Shown in pieces: positions 46,026-53,633 of a DNA stretch of 64,000 bases; the first letter of the stretch is position 1; the number at the start of each line of letters is the position of its first letter. Source of the DNA: Chloroflexota bacterium (GTDB lineage Bacteria > Chloroflexota > Limnocylindria > Limnocylindrales > CSP1-4); assembly GCA_947475545.1 (NCBI GenBank), contig CANJLL010000009.1:37176-101175 (forward strand). Direction: 5' to 3'. Both the position numbers and the translations under genes were made by a program. A model generated the notes under the pieces. It searched no databases, had not been told where the DNA came from, and saw only the letters and a program-made list of their open reading frames with translations.

Positions 46026-47252
46026 TTACGCGCCGCCCTCCCACCAGCGGCCGGTCGGCGTGGTGCCGTCCTCCGCGAGCTCGGGGAGCGCTTCGACCGA
46101 CTCCTCCACCGACCCCGTGGTGAGGTGAGTCGAGTTCCGAAACGCCTGCGGCGAGATCAGCAGGTGCTGCGAGTAGACGTTGGGACTGGTGTTGAAGTGC
46201 TGGTGCCACGCACCGGACGGCACGTTGATCATGTCGCCGGCCGACCAGTCGTAGCGCTCGCCGTCCACGATGGAGTAGCCCGCGCCCGACAGCACGAACA
46301 CCGTCGCCCAGCCGTGCTTGTGCGTCTCGGTGTGGCAGGAGGGCGGCAGCTGGTGGACGTACATCGACATGACGCGGTTGTTGAAGCCCACGAACCGGTC
46401 GACCAGGCCCACCTTCCAGTCGCCCTTGTGCTCGGAGCGCTGGATGACCGCCTCGCTGCCCTTCATGAGCTTGCGATGCGACCGGCTCTCGGCCTCGAGT
46501 GTCTGGCGGCCGTGGTGATGCGACATCTGCATCTCGGACATCCACTTGATGCCCTCGACGTAGTCGACCGGCACGAGCTCCTTGGTGAAGGGATGCTGCG
46601 GCTTGAAGTCGTCCGGCAGGTCGCTGAACGAGTCGCCCTTGTAGATGACGGCCATCGTGTAGACCTGCTCCATGAGCGGGCCGTCCCGCCCGATCATGAG
46701 GTAGGTACCCTCGTCGCTGTCATTGAAGTGCTGGAACCAGGCGCCCTCCGGCACGTGGAGCGAGTCGTGGGTCTCCCACTCGTAGGGCTCGCCGTAGATC
46801 GTGCTGTGGCCCTTCTTGCCGTAGAGCACGTGGACGACGGACTCGTAGTCCCGGATCTTGAGCGTCCGCGCGCCGGGCTGCAGGTGCCAGATCTCCACGG
46901 TGTGCGTGGGGGCACCCTGGCCCATGTGGGGCGAGGTGATGTACGCGACACGCACGCCAGGCGCACGGGTGTCCTCGAAGACGACCTCGTTGCCGCGGAT
47001 GATCGCGGGCATGGTCTTGCGCTCCTCGCGCCGCGCAAGCTCGCGCTCTGCCAGCCAGCGCTCGTAGCTGGTCAGCTTGGCGCCCTCCTGGTAGAGGTCC
47101 GTCCACTTCCAGCTCTCGTGCGGCCACCAGCGGTCGCCGGTCATCTGCGGCTCACCCAGGCGCGTCTCCCGGGTGCGCAACATCTCCTCGTCTTCCTTGT
47201 GCTGGGTGAAGTACGTCTTGGCACCCGCATGCTGGTGCTCGTGATCTGCCAT
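46026..47252 (-). CDS. Two-domain cupin protein in the ubiquitin-like operon
   Basis: 408 aa from ATG 47252 (GAGAGG 9 nt upstream; the track ATG at 47261 would leave no spacing). Cupin 1 spans about residues 80-215 (THTVEIWHLQPG ... VPEGAWFQHFND). Cupin 2 spans about 290-395 (CHTETHKHGWATVFVLSG ... VPSGAWHQHFNT) and has an intact His/Glu metal site. Bicupins of this layout include gentisate-type dioxygenases and other Fe or Mn enzymes. It is the last gene of the E2-JAMM-Ubl operon, 80-90 bp after the Ubl, and is followed by a terminator. Why a bicupin is cotranscribed with a conjugation module is unknown; it may be the target or supply a modified ligand. Confidence 0.8.
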   Translation of the reverse strand: MADHEHQHAGAKTYFTQHKEDEEMLRTRETRLGEPQMTGDRWWPHESWKWTDLYQEGAKLTSYERWLAERELARREERKTMPAIIRGNEVVFEDTRAPGVRVAYITSPHMGQGAPTHTVEIWHLQPGARTLKIRDYESVVHVLYGKKGHSTIYGEPYEWETHDSLHVPEGAWFQHFNDSDEGTYLMIGRDGPLMEQVYTMAVIYKGDSFSDLPDDFKPQHPFTKELVPVDYVEGIKWMSEMQMSHHHGRQTLEAESRSHRKLMKGSEAVIQRSEHKGDWKVGLVDRFVGFNNRVMSMYVHQLPPSCHTETHKHGWATVFVLSGAGYSIVDGERYDWSAGDMINVPSGAWHQHFNTSPNVYSQHLLISPQAFRNSTHLTTGSVEESVEALPELAEDGTTPTGRWWEGGA

Positions 47253-47341
47253 GGGCCCCATCCTCTCAGTGCTACCTCGCCCCGCGCTGGCGAGGCAATC
47301 AGGACGTCAACCGCGCCGGGTTGTGGCCCGGGGCGGCTGCG

Positions 47342-47551
47342 TCACCCTCCCTTGATGAGTGGGATGACGGTGACCAGGTCGCCGTCACGGAGGATGTCCT
47401 CCACCTTGGCCGGCCGGCCACGGACGCGCACGTCCATGTGCTCGACGGAGATGCCCGCGGCCGCGAGGCCGTCGGCGATGGAGGCGCCCTCCTCGGCCGC
47501 GTACTTGTAGACGCCGCGGCCCAGCTGGACGATCCGAACATTCATGGTCAT
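47342..47551 (-). CDS. Ubiquitin-like (MoaD/ThiS-type) beta-grasp protein ending in Gly-Gly
   Basis: 69 aa from ATG 47551 with GAGGAG 6 nt upstream. Beta-grasp pattern: MNVRIVQLG strand, AEEGASIADGLAAAG helix, DVRVRGRPAKVEDILRDGDLVTVI strands and C-terminal tail PLIKGG. The di-glycine (residues 68-69) is exposed at the end, so no processing is needed before E1 adenylation. Its neighbours are a JAMM protease (49 bp upstream), an E2-like protein and a divergent E1, the set expected for conjugation. A sulfur-carrier role like ThiS/MoaD is the main alternative. Confidence 0.85.
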   Translation of the reverse strand: MTMNVRIVQLGRGVYKYAAEEGASIADGLAAAGISVEHMDVRVRGRPAKVEDILRDGDLVTVIPLIKGG

Positions 47552-47600
47552 TGCGCTCTCCTCGCGTCGCGGTTGGGCCGTTGTGCGGCAGAGGGGATGG

Positions 47601-48251
47601 TCACCCGCGCCCTCGCGGGGCCGCGAACGGCCCGCGGCGGATCAGGCCGGCGATCTCGCGCCGGATCTCCAGGATCTCGTCATCGCTGGCGGTCACCGGC
47701 TCCGCCGGCTTGTCCACCCAGACCCAGGTGGTGGACCGGATGGCATAGTGATCCAGCCGGCTCAGCGTCCGCATCCGGTGGTTGGTCTCCAGGGAGATCA
47801 TCCAGTCGTTGGCGAAGTGCTCGATGGTCTCCTCGTCCTCACCGGACCAGAAGACTTCTTCCCGGGCGTGGCTGTGCCACCAGAGCCGGAGGTTGGCTGG
47901 GTCGCGGTCCTCGTCCACGAGGCGACTGACCAGCAGGCTGACCTCTTCCTGGTCCATCCGCGTCTGGATGTCGGTCACGTCCTGCGTCACCATGAACAGC
48001 TCGGTGACCTTGAAGTCCTCACCCGTGGGCCCGTCCGGCTCCACCAGCCCCAAACCGGAGATCTCCACCGGGCACTGGGTGGTGAACAGGAAGATCTTCC
48101 GCCAGACCTCGGGGGTGAAGGAGAGACGCCGGTCGGCGAGGACCGCGCGCGGCGGGGCGGGCTTCAGCTTGATCTCGTTGCCCAGCGCGTCCCAGCCCTT
48201 TGGCTCCGACGACGGGCCGTCCCCGTGCAGGTGGACGTTCCGAAGGCTCAT
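47601..48251 (-). CDS. JAMM/MPN+ metalloprotease (deubiquitinase-like)
   Basis: 216 aa; the start ATG overlaps the E2 stop (ATGA) and GGGAGGA precedes it inside the E2 gene. The catalytic JAMM motif is complete: Glu63 in PVEISGLG, His126-Ser-His128 (WWHSHAREE), seven residues to Ser136 and Asp139 (SGED). Family members cleave isopeptide bonds (Rpn11, AMSH, BilC, Cap3) or trim residues after Gly-Gly in ThiS-like sulfur carriers. The adjacent Ubl already ends in Gly-Gly, so deconjugation is the more likely role. No ubiquitin-binding domain is evident. Confidence 0.88.
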   Translation of the reverse strand: MSLRNVHLHGDGPSSEPKGWDALGNEIKLKPAPPRAVLADRRLSFTPEVWRKIFLFTTQCPVEISGLGLVEPDGPTGEDFKVTELFMVTQDVTDIQTRMDQEEVSLLVSRLVDEDRDPANLRLWWHSHAREEVFWSGEDEETIEHFANDWMISLETNHRMRTLSRLDHYAIRSTTWVWVDKPAEPVTASDDEILEIRREIAGLIRRGPFAAPRGRG

Positions 48252-48922
48252 GCGTCCTCCCGCTTCCAGAGGGTGATTGGCCCATACGCCGAGACCCGGT
48301 CGTACGACTCAAGGAACTGCATGAGCAGCGAGACGAGCGGGACCAGCTGGAACTCTCCCAGCAGCATCTCGCAGCCTTCCTTGAGGTTGCCCAGGCACGG
48401 GTAGCTGCCCTGGACGTGCGGGTGGTCCCAACCGGTGGCCCAGCTGGTGTTGTTGAGGTTGACGACCTTGATCCCGAAGTCCAGGCCAAGCTCCAGCGCG
48501 AACTCGCCGATCCGGTAGCGGTGGCTCTCGTAGTCGATGAAGATCGTGTCGGTCAGGACGCGGATCAGGCTGCCGACCGCCTCGACGCGGCGGACGCCGG
48601 GCAGCGCCATGATCTCGTCGAAGTCGCGCTCGAAGCGGGCACGCTCCTCGGCGGCCTCTTCCTCCAGCCCGGCCAGCTTCTTGCGGCCGGCATGCAGCTC
48701 GCGGCTGAGCATCCGCAGCTCCGCGGAGACGCGGGTCAGCTCTGCGCGCCGGGTCTCCATCTGGTCGCGCAGGCGGACGCGCTCGCGCTCGACGTCGTGC
48801 AGGCAGGCGGCGACGTAGGCGGCCCGCATCTCGGCTGCGCTTGCGGCATCCACCGCCCCGGCTGGGTCGGCGGCCTCGACCTGGGGCTTGCCGGGGACGC
48901 CGGCGTTACTGGGAACGCTCAT
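48248..48922 (-). CDS. E2-like conjugating-enzyme-fold protein with N-terminal coiled coil
   Basis: 224 aa from ATG 48922 with GGAAGG 8 nt upstream. Residues ~41-103 form a strong charged coiled coil (ERERVRLRDQMETRRAELTR...). Residues ~104-224 resemble a reduced E2/RWD fold. Strands (TDTIFIDYESHRYRIGEFAL) lead to DHPHVQGSYPCLGNLKEG. His167-Pro-His169 followed six residues later by Cys176 in CLGNL parallels the HPN...C-L active site of ubiquitin E2s. C184 is a second Cys. The family assignment is my reading of motif and context (Ubl, JAMM, E1). Burroughs, Iyer and Aravind have described prokaryotic E2 families of this kind. First gene of the minus-strand operon. Confidence 0.7.
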   Translation of the reverse strand: MSVPSNAGVPGKPQVEAADPAGAVDAASAAEMRAAYVAACLHDVERERVRLRDQMETRRAELTRVSAELRMLSRELHAGRKKLAGLEEEAAEERARFERDFDEIMALPGVRRVEAVGSLIRVLTDTIFIDYESHRYRIGEFALELGLDFGIKVVNLNNTSWATGWDHPHVQGSYPCLGNLKEGCEMLLGEFQLVPLVSLLMQFLESYDRVSAYGPITLWKREDA

Positions 48923-49005
48923 GGCATGGACCTTCCCGGGAGGGTCTGCATCACGCTGTCACCCACTTGTCCGGCACCGCCGGATTCTCTCACCGTGTCG
49001 CCCGA

Positions 49006-49032
49006 TTGTAGGGGCGCATCACCCTGTATGCT
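49006..49032 (+). promoter_or_regulatory. Predicted E1 promoter in the divergent spacer
   Basis: TATGCT (49027-49032) ends 6 nt before the E1 ATG and no Shine-Dalgarno is present, matching the leaderless pattern elsewhere. The best -35 (TTGTAG, 49006) gives only a 15-bp spacer. For the opposite operon TACAAT (49010-49005, minus) is a possible -10 about 80 nt before the E2 ATG, without a good -35. The two signals overlap, so the divergent units may be coregulated. Confidence 0.4.
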
Positions 49033-49038
49033 CGGCCG

Positions 49039-49701
49039 ATGATCGACTATTGGCGCCAGCTCGACATCGTCTCCCCGTCCGACCTCGACTTCGACGTCAA
49101 CCTCGTCGGGGTCGGTGGCCTGGGCTCGCCGATCGCCATGGCCCTCGTGAAGATGGGCTGTCCCCGGATCACGTTCTTCGACGACGACACGGTTGAGCCG
49201 CACAACCTGCCCAACCAGCTCTACCGGATGGCCGACATCGGCCTGCCCAAGGTGGAGGCCCTGGCCAGGATCCTGCGGGAGTACGTGGACGCGGAGATCA
49301 CGCCCATCAACGAGCGGGTCACCAAGCGAACGTTCAGCGGGATCGTGATCTCGGCGGTCGACAGCATGTCGGCCCGCCGGGCGATCTGGGAGAACTGCGT
49401 TCGGTACAAGGCCGGCGTCAAGCTGTATGTCGACGCGCGGATGGGCGGCGAGGTGGGCCGGGTCCTGACCGTCTCACCCACCAACCCGATAGGCGTCTCC
49501 GCGTACGAGGCCACCCTCTTCAGCGATGCCGAGGGCTCGCAGGAGCTGTGCACGGCGCAGGCCACCATCTACTCCACGTTCGGCATCGCGTCGCTGGTGG
49601 CCAACCAGGTCAAGCGCTTCGGCCGGGGCGAGTCGCAGACGTACGAGCACATCATCGACTTCTCCACGTCAATGCTCCTCACCGCCGAGGACCCCGAGTA
49701 G
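49039..49701 (+). CDS. ThiF/MoeB/E1-like adenylating enzyme of the ubiquitin-like module
   Basis: 220 aa, a minimal E1 domain. Nucleotide loop GVGGLGS (24-30), acidic DDDTVEPHNL (48-57) and D108 of AVDSM are present. A likely catalytic Cys171 lies in ELCTAQATIYST, the counterpart of the CT motif in eukaryotic E1s. The Arg of the usual NLxRQ motif is Asn here (NLPNQ). The CxxC zinc knuckles of MoeB/ThiF are absent. It would adenylate the Gly-Gly of the 47342 Ubl and pass it to the E2-like Cys. Starts without a ribosome site and is followed after 19 bp by an LLM oxidoreductase. Confidence 0.85.
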   Translation: MIDYWRQLDIVSPSDLDFDVNLVGVGGLGSPIAMALVKMGCPRITFFDDDTVEPHNLPNQLYRMADIGLPKVEALARILREYVDAEITPINERVTKRTFSGIVISAVDSMSARRAIWENCVRYKAGVKLYVDARMGGEVGRVLTVSPTNPIGVSAYEATLFSDAEGSQELCTAQATIYSTFGIASLVANQVKRFGRGESQTYEHIIDFSTSMLLTAEDPE

Positions 49702-49720
49702 CCGTTCCCGTGGAGCCACG

Positions 49721-50698
49721 ATGAGCCTGCCCGTCGCCGTCTCGTTCGGGATTGCCGTCCCCCAGGAAGTGCGCGAGGGGCGGGAGCCCCTGCCCGACGT
49801 GGCCCGCTTCGCGCGCGCGGCCGAGCGCCTCGGCTATGACGGCCTCTGGGCGCTGGACCGGATACAGGGCCACCAGTCCGTGCTGGAGCCACTCGTCCTG
49901 CTCACCGCCGCCGCTGCCGTGACGCGTCGCATCCGGCTGGGGGTAGCGGTGATCATCCTGCCGCTCCGCTCGCCGGTGGAGCTGGCCCGAACCACGGCCT
50001 CGCTGGACCGGCTCTCGGGCGGGCGCCTGGACCTTGGCGTCGGCCTCGGTGTCGACCGCGAGCGGGTTGGGGCGGTGGGGCTGGACCCCGCCCGCCGGGC
50101 CGCGCGCATGACCGATTCGATCGCCGTCATCCGGGGCCTCTGGACGGGGGAGCGTGCCTCGGTGGACGGGGCGACCCTCTCGATCCGCGACTGGATGATC
50201 CGTCCCACACCTGCCCAGCGGCCGGGTCCCCCCATCTGGTTCGGCGGCCACCATCCCGGCGCGCTCCGGCGCGCGGTCGCCCTCGGCGACGGCTGGCTGG
50301 GGGCCGGCTCCGTCTCCATGGAGGACTTTGGCCGCGAGATCGCGTTCGTCCGGGAAGAACTGGCCCGGGCCGGGCGCCCGGAGGCCGGCTTTGGGCTGGG
50401 CAAGCGGCTCTACCTGGCGCTCGACGACCGGCGTGGCAGCCGTCGGCCCGCGCTCCGGCGCTGGCTGGCGGACCACTACCGCGATCCCGAGAAGGCGGAG
50501 AAGGTGGCGGCCATGGGGCCCGCGACCGCGATCGTCGACGCGGCCCTCCAGATCGTGGACCAGGGCGGGCGGCTGGTGATCTTCCACCCGGTCACGGACG
50601 AGGAGCGCCAGATGCGCGAGATCGCGGCCGAGGTGCTGCCAGCGATCCGGGCGGCGCTGGCGGTTCGCGGTTCGGCCGACGACGGCGGCCCCGGCTAG
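49721..50698 (+). CDS. LLM-class (F420-dependent-type) oxidoreductase
   Basis: 325 aa from ATG 49721 with GGAG 6 nt upstream; the track start 49526 lies inside the E1 gene. Luciferase-like barrel: VSFGIAVPQEVREG, LARTTASLDRLSGGRLDLGVGLG and GPPIWFGGHHPGALRRAV. It is a member of the F420 or flavin-dependent oxidoreductases. It is likely cotranscribed with the E1 gene, but a functional tie to conjugation is unproven. Different from the LLM protein at 26755. Confidence 0.83.
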   Translation: MSLPVAVSFGIAVPQEVREGREPLPDVARFARAAERLGYDGLWALDRIQGHQSVLEPLVLLTAAAAVTRRIRLGVAVIILPLRSPVELARTTASLDRLSGGRLDLGVGLGVDRERVGAVGLDPARRAARMTDSIAVIRGLWTGERASVDGATLSIRDWMIRPTPAQRPGPPIWFGGHHPGALRRAVALGDGWLGAGSVSMEDFGREIAFVREELARAGRPEAGFGLGKRLYLALDDRRGSRRPALRRWLADHYRDPEKAEKVAAMGPATAIVDAALQIVDQGGRLVIFHPVTDEERQMREIAAEVLPAIRAALAVRGSADDGGPG

Positions 50699-50701
50699 GT
50701 T

Positions 50702-50780
50702 CGCCCCGGGCGTCCCCACGAGTCTCCGGGCGCCGGGCGCCCGTTACCGCCCCGGGCGTCCCCACGAGTCTCCGGGCGCC
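50702..50780. repeat. 33-bp direct repeat at the 3' end of the epimerase gene
   Basis: CGCCCCGGGCGTCCCCACGA... is found at 50702-50734 and 50748-50780. The second copy is the last codons of the epimerase gene; the first is an extra copy just downstream, so the gene end has been duplicated. Confidence 0.85.
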
Positions 50781-51856
50781 TTGGGCAGCCGGTAGCGGTG
50801 CGCCGGCGTGCGGCGCTCGACCTGGATGGCCGCCAGCTCAGTCCGCGCCCGGTCCCAGCGCTCCAGCAGCGTGTCCTCGCCGTCGTAGTCAAACGTGTCG
50901 TCCACCTGGGCATCCCATTCGGCCGCGCACGCCGCCCGGTTGTCGCGCAGCCAGCGGACGGTGCGCCCGATCGCCTCATCAGTGGGCACGGTCTCGGCGT
51001 AGCCCAGCGCCCGGATGGGCTCGTCGTCGGCCAGGTTGTGGCCCGGGCTTCGGCCCCAGAGGTAGTGCGCGGGCGTCGCCAGCTCGTACGGCAGGTCCAC
51101 CAGCTCCAGGTCGCGGCCCGCCTCGACGCCCAGCGCCCGACAGATTGCCTCGATCCGCTGGCGGATCGTGTACAGCGGCCGTTCGCCGACGGCCAGGAAG
51201 CGGCCCGCGGTCTCGGCCGGCCGGTCCACGACCAGCAGCACGGCCGCCGCCGCGTGGTCCACGTACAGCCGCTGCTGCAGCTTCAGCCCGCCGTCCGCGA
51301 TGACCAGGCGCCGCCGACCGTCGAGGATTCGGCGGACCACGCTCCACTCCTCGGGCGCCACCTGGCGTGGGCCGTACAGGATCGCGTAGCCCAGCAGCGT
51401 GGCCGCGTAGTCGCCGGCCGCGTGGTGTGCCATCAGGTGGTCCGCGGCCGCCTGGACCCGGGCCAGCAGCCCGGCCGAGGTCGGATCCGGCGGGATGCGG
51501 TCCGCGTCCGCGACCAGCACGGGGCGGCCCATCGGCCCCCAGCGCGGGTCCCGGGGTCCGGCCAGCGCGGCCGTGGTGCCCACCGCGATCAGGCGCCCCG
51601 TGCGGCCGGCCATGACGTCCGAGGTCTCACGGAGCCGCCCGTACATCGCGAGCACCGTGTCAAAGGTCCGATTCCCCAGCGCCGCCTCCAGCGTCGTTGC
51701 GAAGTGGACGTCGCCGTGGAGGTGCTCCACCGCGTCGGGTAGCTCCACCTCGTGCTGGCCGCCGTGGAGCACGGTCACCCGGTGACCGCGGGCCAGCAGG
51801 CCATCGATGATCAGCGGCCCGGTGGGGCCGGTGCCGCCCAGGACCAGGATCCTCAC
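50744..51856 (-). CDS. NAD-dependent epimerase/dehydratase family protein
   Basis: 370 aa from GTG 51856 with GGAGGAG upstream; the track ORF to 52105 overlaps modB in a false frame. The N-terminal Rossmann motif RILVLGGTGPTGPLI and extended-SDR organisation (LYGPRQVAPEEW, LYVDHAAAAVLLVV) are clear. The usual YxxxK pair is not obvious (ATLLGYAILYGP), so a non-catalytic or atypical SDR such as an NmrA or RNA-binding CSP41-like type is possible. Substrate unknown. Downstream of modAB on the same strand. Confidence 0.78.
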   Translation of the reverse strand: MRILVLGGTGPTGPLIIDGLLARGHRVTVLHGGQHEVELPDAVEHLHGDVHFATTLEAALGNRTFDTVLAMYGRLRETSDVMAGRTGRLIAVGTTAALAGPRDPRWGPMGRPVLVADADRIPPDPTSAGLLARVQAAADHLMAHHAAGDYAATLLGYAILYGPRQVAPEEWSVVRRILDGRRRLVIADGGLKLQQRLYVDHAAAAVLLVVDRPAETAGRFLAVGERPLYTIRQRIEAICRALGVEAGRDLELVDLPYELATPAHYLWGRSPGHNLADDEPIRALGYAETVPTDEAIGRTVRWLRDNRAACAAEWDAQVDDTFDYDGEDTLLERWDRARTELAAIQVERRTPAHRYRLPKAPGDSWGRPGR

Positions 51857-51902
51857 TGCGCTCCTCCAGGGGGTGGTGCGGCCGGAAACGGCGAGGTCCG
51901 CA

Positions 51903-52781
51903 TCACAGCGAGTCCAGCGCCCGGCCCCAGTGGAGCACGCGGACCGCGACCAGCACCCCGGCCGCGGCCAGCACCAGGATGGCGGCGGCGGCGATCGAGA
52001 GGTCCAGGTCGCCGCCCTCGAACTGGCCGTAGACGACCAGCGGGAGGGTCTGCGTCCGGCCCTCCAGGCTGCCCGCGAACATGATCGTGGCGCCGAACTC
52101 GCCAAGCGACCGGGCCCAGCTCATGACGATGCCCGCGGCCAGCGCCCGGCCGGCGAGCGGGACCGTGATGTGCCGGAAGACCTGCGACTCTGATGCTCCG
52201 TCGACGCGCGCGGCGTCTTCCAGGTCACGGTCCACGCCGGCCAGCCCCGTCCGGGCCGACCGCACGAAGAACGGTGCCGAGACGAAGACCTGGGCGATGA
52301 TGACCGCGACGGTGGTGAACGGGATCTCGATCCCGAGGGCCGTCAGCGGCTCGCCCAGGAACCCGCGTCGGCCCAGCACCAGGAGGAGCGCGAGCCCCGC
52401 CACGGAGGGCGGCAGCACGATGGGCAGGTCCACGATCGCCTCGATCAGCCCCTGGCCGCGGAACCGCTGGCGGGCCAGCACTACGGCCAGCGGGAGCCCC
52501 AACCCGACGGCGATGACCAGGCTGATCGCCGTGGTCGCCAGGCTCAGGCGCAGGCCCTCGACGACCGCCGGCGAAGCGAGCGCTCGCCCCAGCGAGCCGT
52601 CCAGCACGGCCCGCCCGACGAGCACCACCACGGGCAGCGCGAGGAACAGGCCAGCGAACCCGGCCATCGCCAGGAGCGCCCAGTCCCCGGGGCCACGCCG
52701 TCGGGCACGCATGGGCACGCGGCGGGTGGACCCCGCGCCCACCCGCGCCGGGCTCTCGTCCAGGCGCCCCACCACGCTCAT
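51903..52781 (-). CDS. modB: Molybdate ABC transporter permease ModB
   Basis: 292 aa; its ATG overlaps the modA stop. Five to six membrane segments and EAA-loop region DLEDAARVDGASESQVFRHITVPL, with SWARSLGEFGATIMFAGS typical of ModB/CysT. It forms the channel for molybdate or tungstate delivered by ModA. No modC ATPase is present in the window; an epimerase gene follows instead, so the ATPase must be encoded elsewhere or shared. Confidence 0.88.
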   Translation of the reverse strand: MSVVGRLDESPARVGAGSTRRVPMRARRRGPGDWALLAMAGFAGLFLALPVVVLVGRAVLDGSLGRALASPAVVEGLRLSLATTAISLVIAVGLGLPLAVVLARQRFRGQGLIEAIVDLPIVLPPSVAGLALLLVLGRRGFLGEPLTALGIEIPFTTVAVIIAQVFVSAPFFVRSARTGLAGVDRDLEDAARVDGASESQVFRHITVPLAGRALAAGIVMSWARSLGEFGATIMFAGSLEGRTQTLPLVVYGQFEGGDLDLSIAAAAILVLAAAGVLVAVRVLHWGRALDSL

Positions 52782-53596
52782 GGTGGCGGCCGGAAGCCGA
52801 AGCCGGCGAGGACGGCCTGCCCGTCCTTTCCGGCGAACCAGGCGAGGAACGCCGCGCCGGCCGCGACATTCCGGGATGCCCTGACCACGACGCCGCTGTA
52901 AGTGGCCGGAATGTTGGCCCGCTCCGGGACCACGATCGGCCGCACCCTCGTCGAGGCCAGCGCGTCGGTGGCGTAGACGATGCCCGCGTCGCCCTCGCCC
53001 AGCCCGACCTTGGTCACGACCGCGGTCACGTTGGCCTCCTTCGACACGATATTCGCCGCGTACCTTGCCGCGTAGTCCGTGGGATAGCCGGGCTGCGTGC
53101 CAAGGTTGGTGATCAGCTGGGCAGCGTACCGGGCCACCGGCACCGTGTCACCGCAGGCGATGACCTTGATGCCGGCCCGGGCGAGGTCCATGGGGTCCCT
53201 GATCCCGGCCGGGTTCGCCGCGGGGACCACGATCGTGAGGAGATTGCCGGCAACGATGGTCGCGCCTCCCGAGGTCAGGTCCCTGTCGACCAGCCGCTGG
53301 GTGTTGGTGGTGTCGGCCGACAGGAACACGTCCGCGGGCGCGCCCTGCTCGATCTTGGTCGCCAGCGCCGACGACGAGTCCGTTGAGACGGTCACCGTGG
53401 TGCCGGGGTTGGTGGCTTCGTAGACGGCCTTCACCTTCACCAGCGCGGCGATCAATGAGGAGGCTGCATAGACCGTCAGGCTGGCGGCTGGACCCGTGGC
53501 GGGCACCGGGGTGGCCGGCACCGGGGTGGCGGCCGCTGCGCAGGCGGCGACGATCAGCGCGACGGCGAGCGACAGCGGCGTGAGCCTGGACCGCAC
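52778..53596 (-). CDS. modA: Molybdate ABC transporter substrate-binding lipoprotein ModA
   Basis: 272 aa from GTG 53596 with GGAGGA upstream. Lipoprotein signal (LAVALIVAAC), short Pro/Thr/Ala linker, then ModA core LTVYAASSLIAALVKVKAVYE, STDSSSALATKIEQGAPADVFLSADT and GEGDAGIVYATDA. The Ser residues near SSL and SS are the oxyanion ligands of the family. It supports molybdate uptake for the Mo enzymes in this window. Two ModE-like half-sites lie just upstream. Confidence 0.9.
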   Translation of the reverse strand: MRSRLTPLSLAVALIVAACAAAATPVPATPVPATGPAASLTVYAASSLIAALVKVKAVYEATNPGTTVTVSTDSSSALATKIEQGAPADVFLSADTTNTQRLVDRDLTSGGATIVAGNLLTIVVPAANPAGIRDPMDLARAGIKVIACGDTVPVARYAAQLITNLGTQPGYPTDYAARYAANIVSKEANVTAVVTKVGLGEGDAGIVYATDALASTRVRPIVVPERANIPATYSGVVVRASRNVAAGAAFLAWFAGKDGQAVLAGFGFRPPP

Positions 53597-53633
53597 TGGG
53601 CCGTGATCCTCCGTTTGGTGCCGGGAGCGGCAC

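Noticed and set aside
46026-49701. CBASS or Bil defence island
   Set aside because: No cyclase, effector or phage-related neighbour is present; the genes around it are metabolic. Similarity is limited to the conjugation enzymes.
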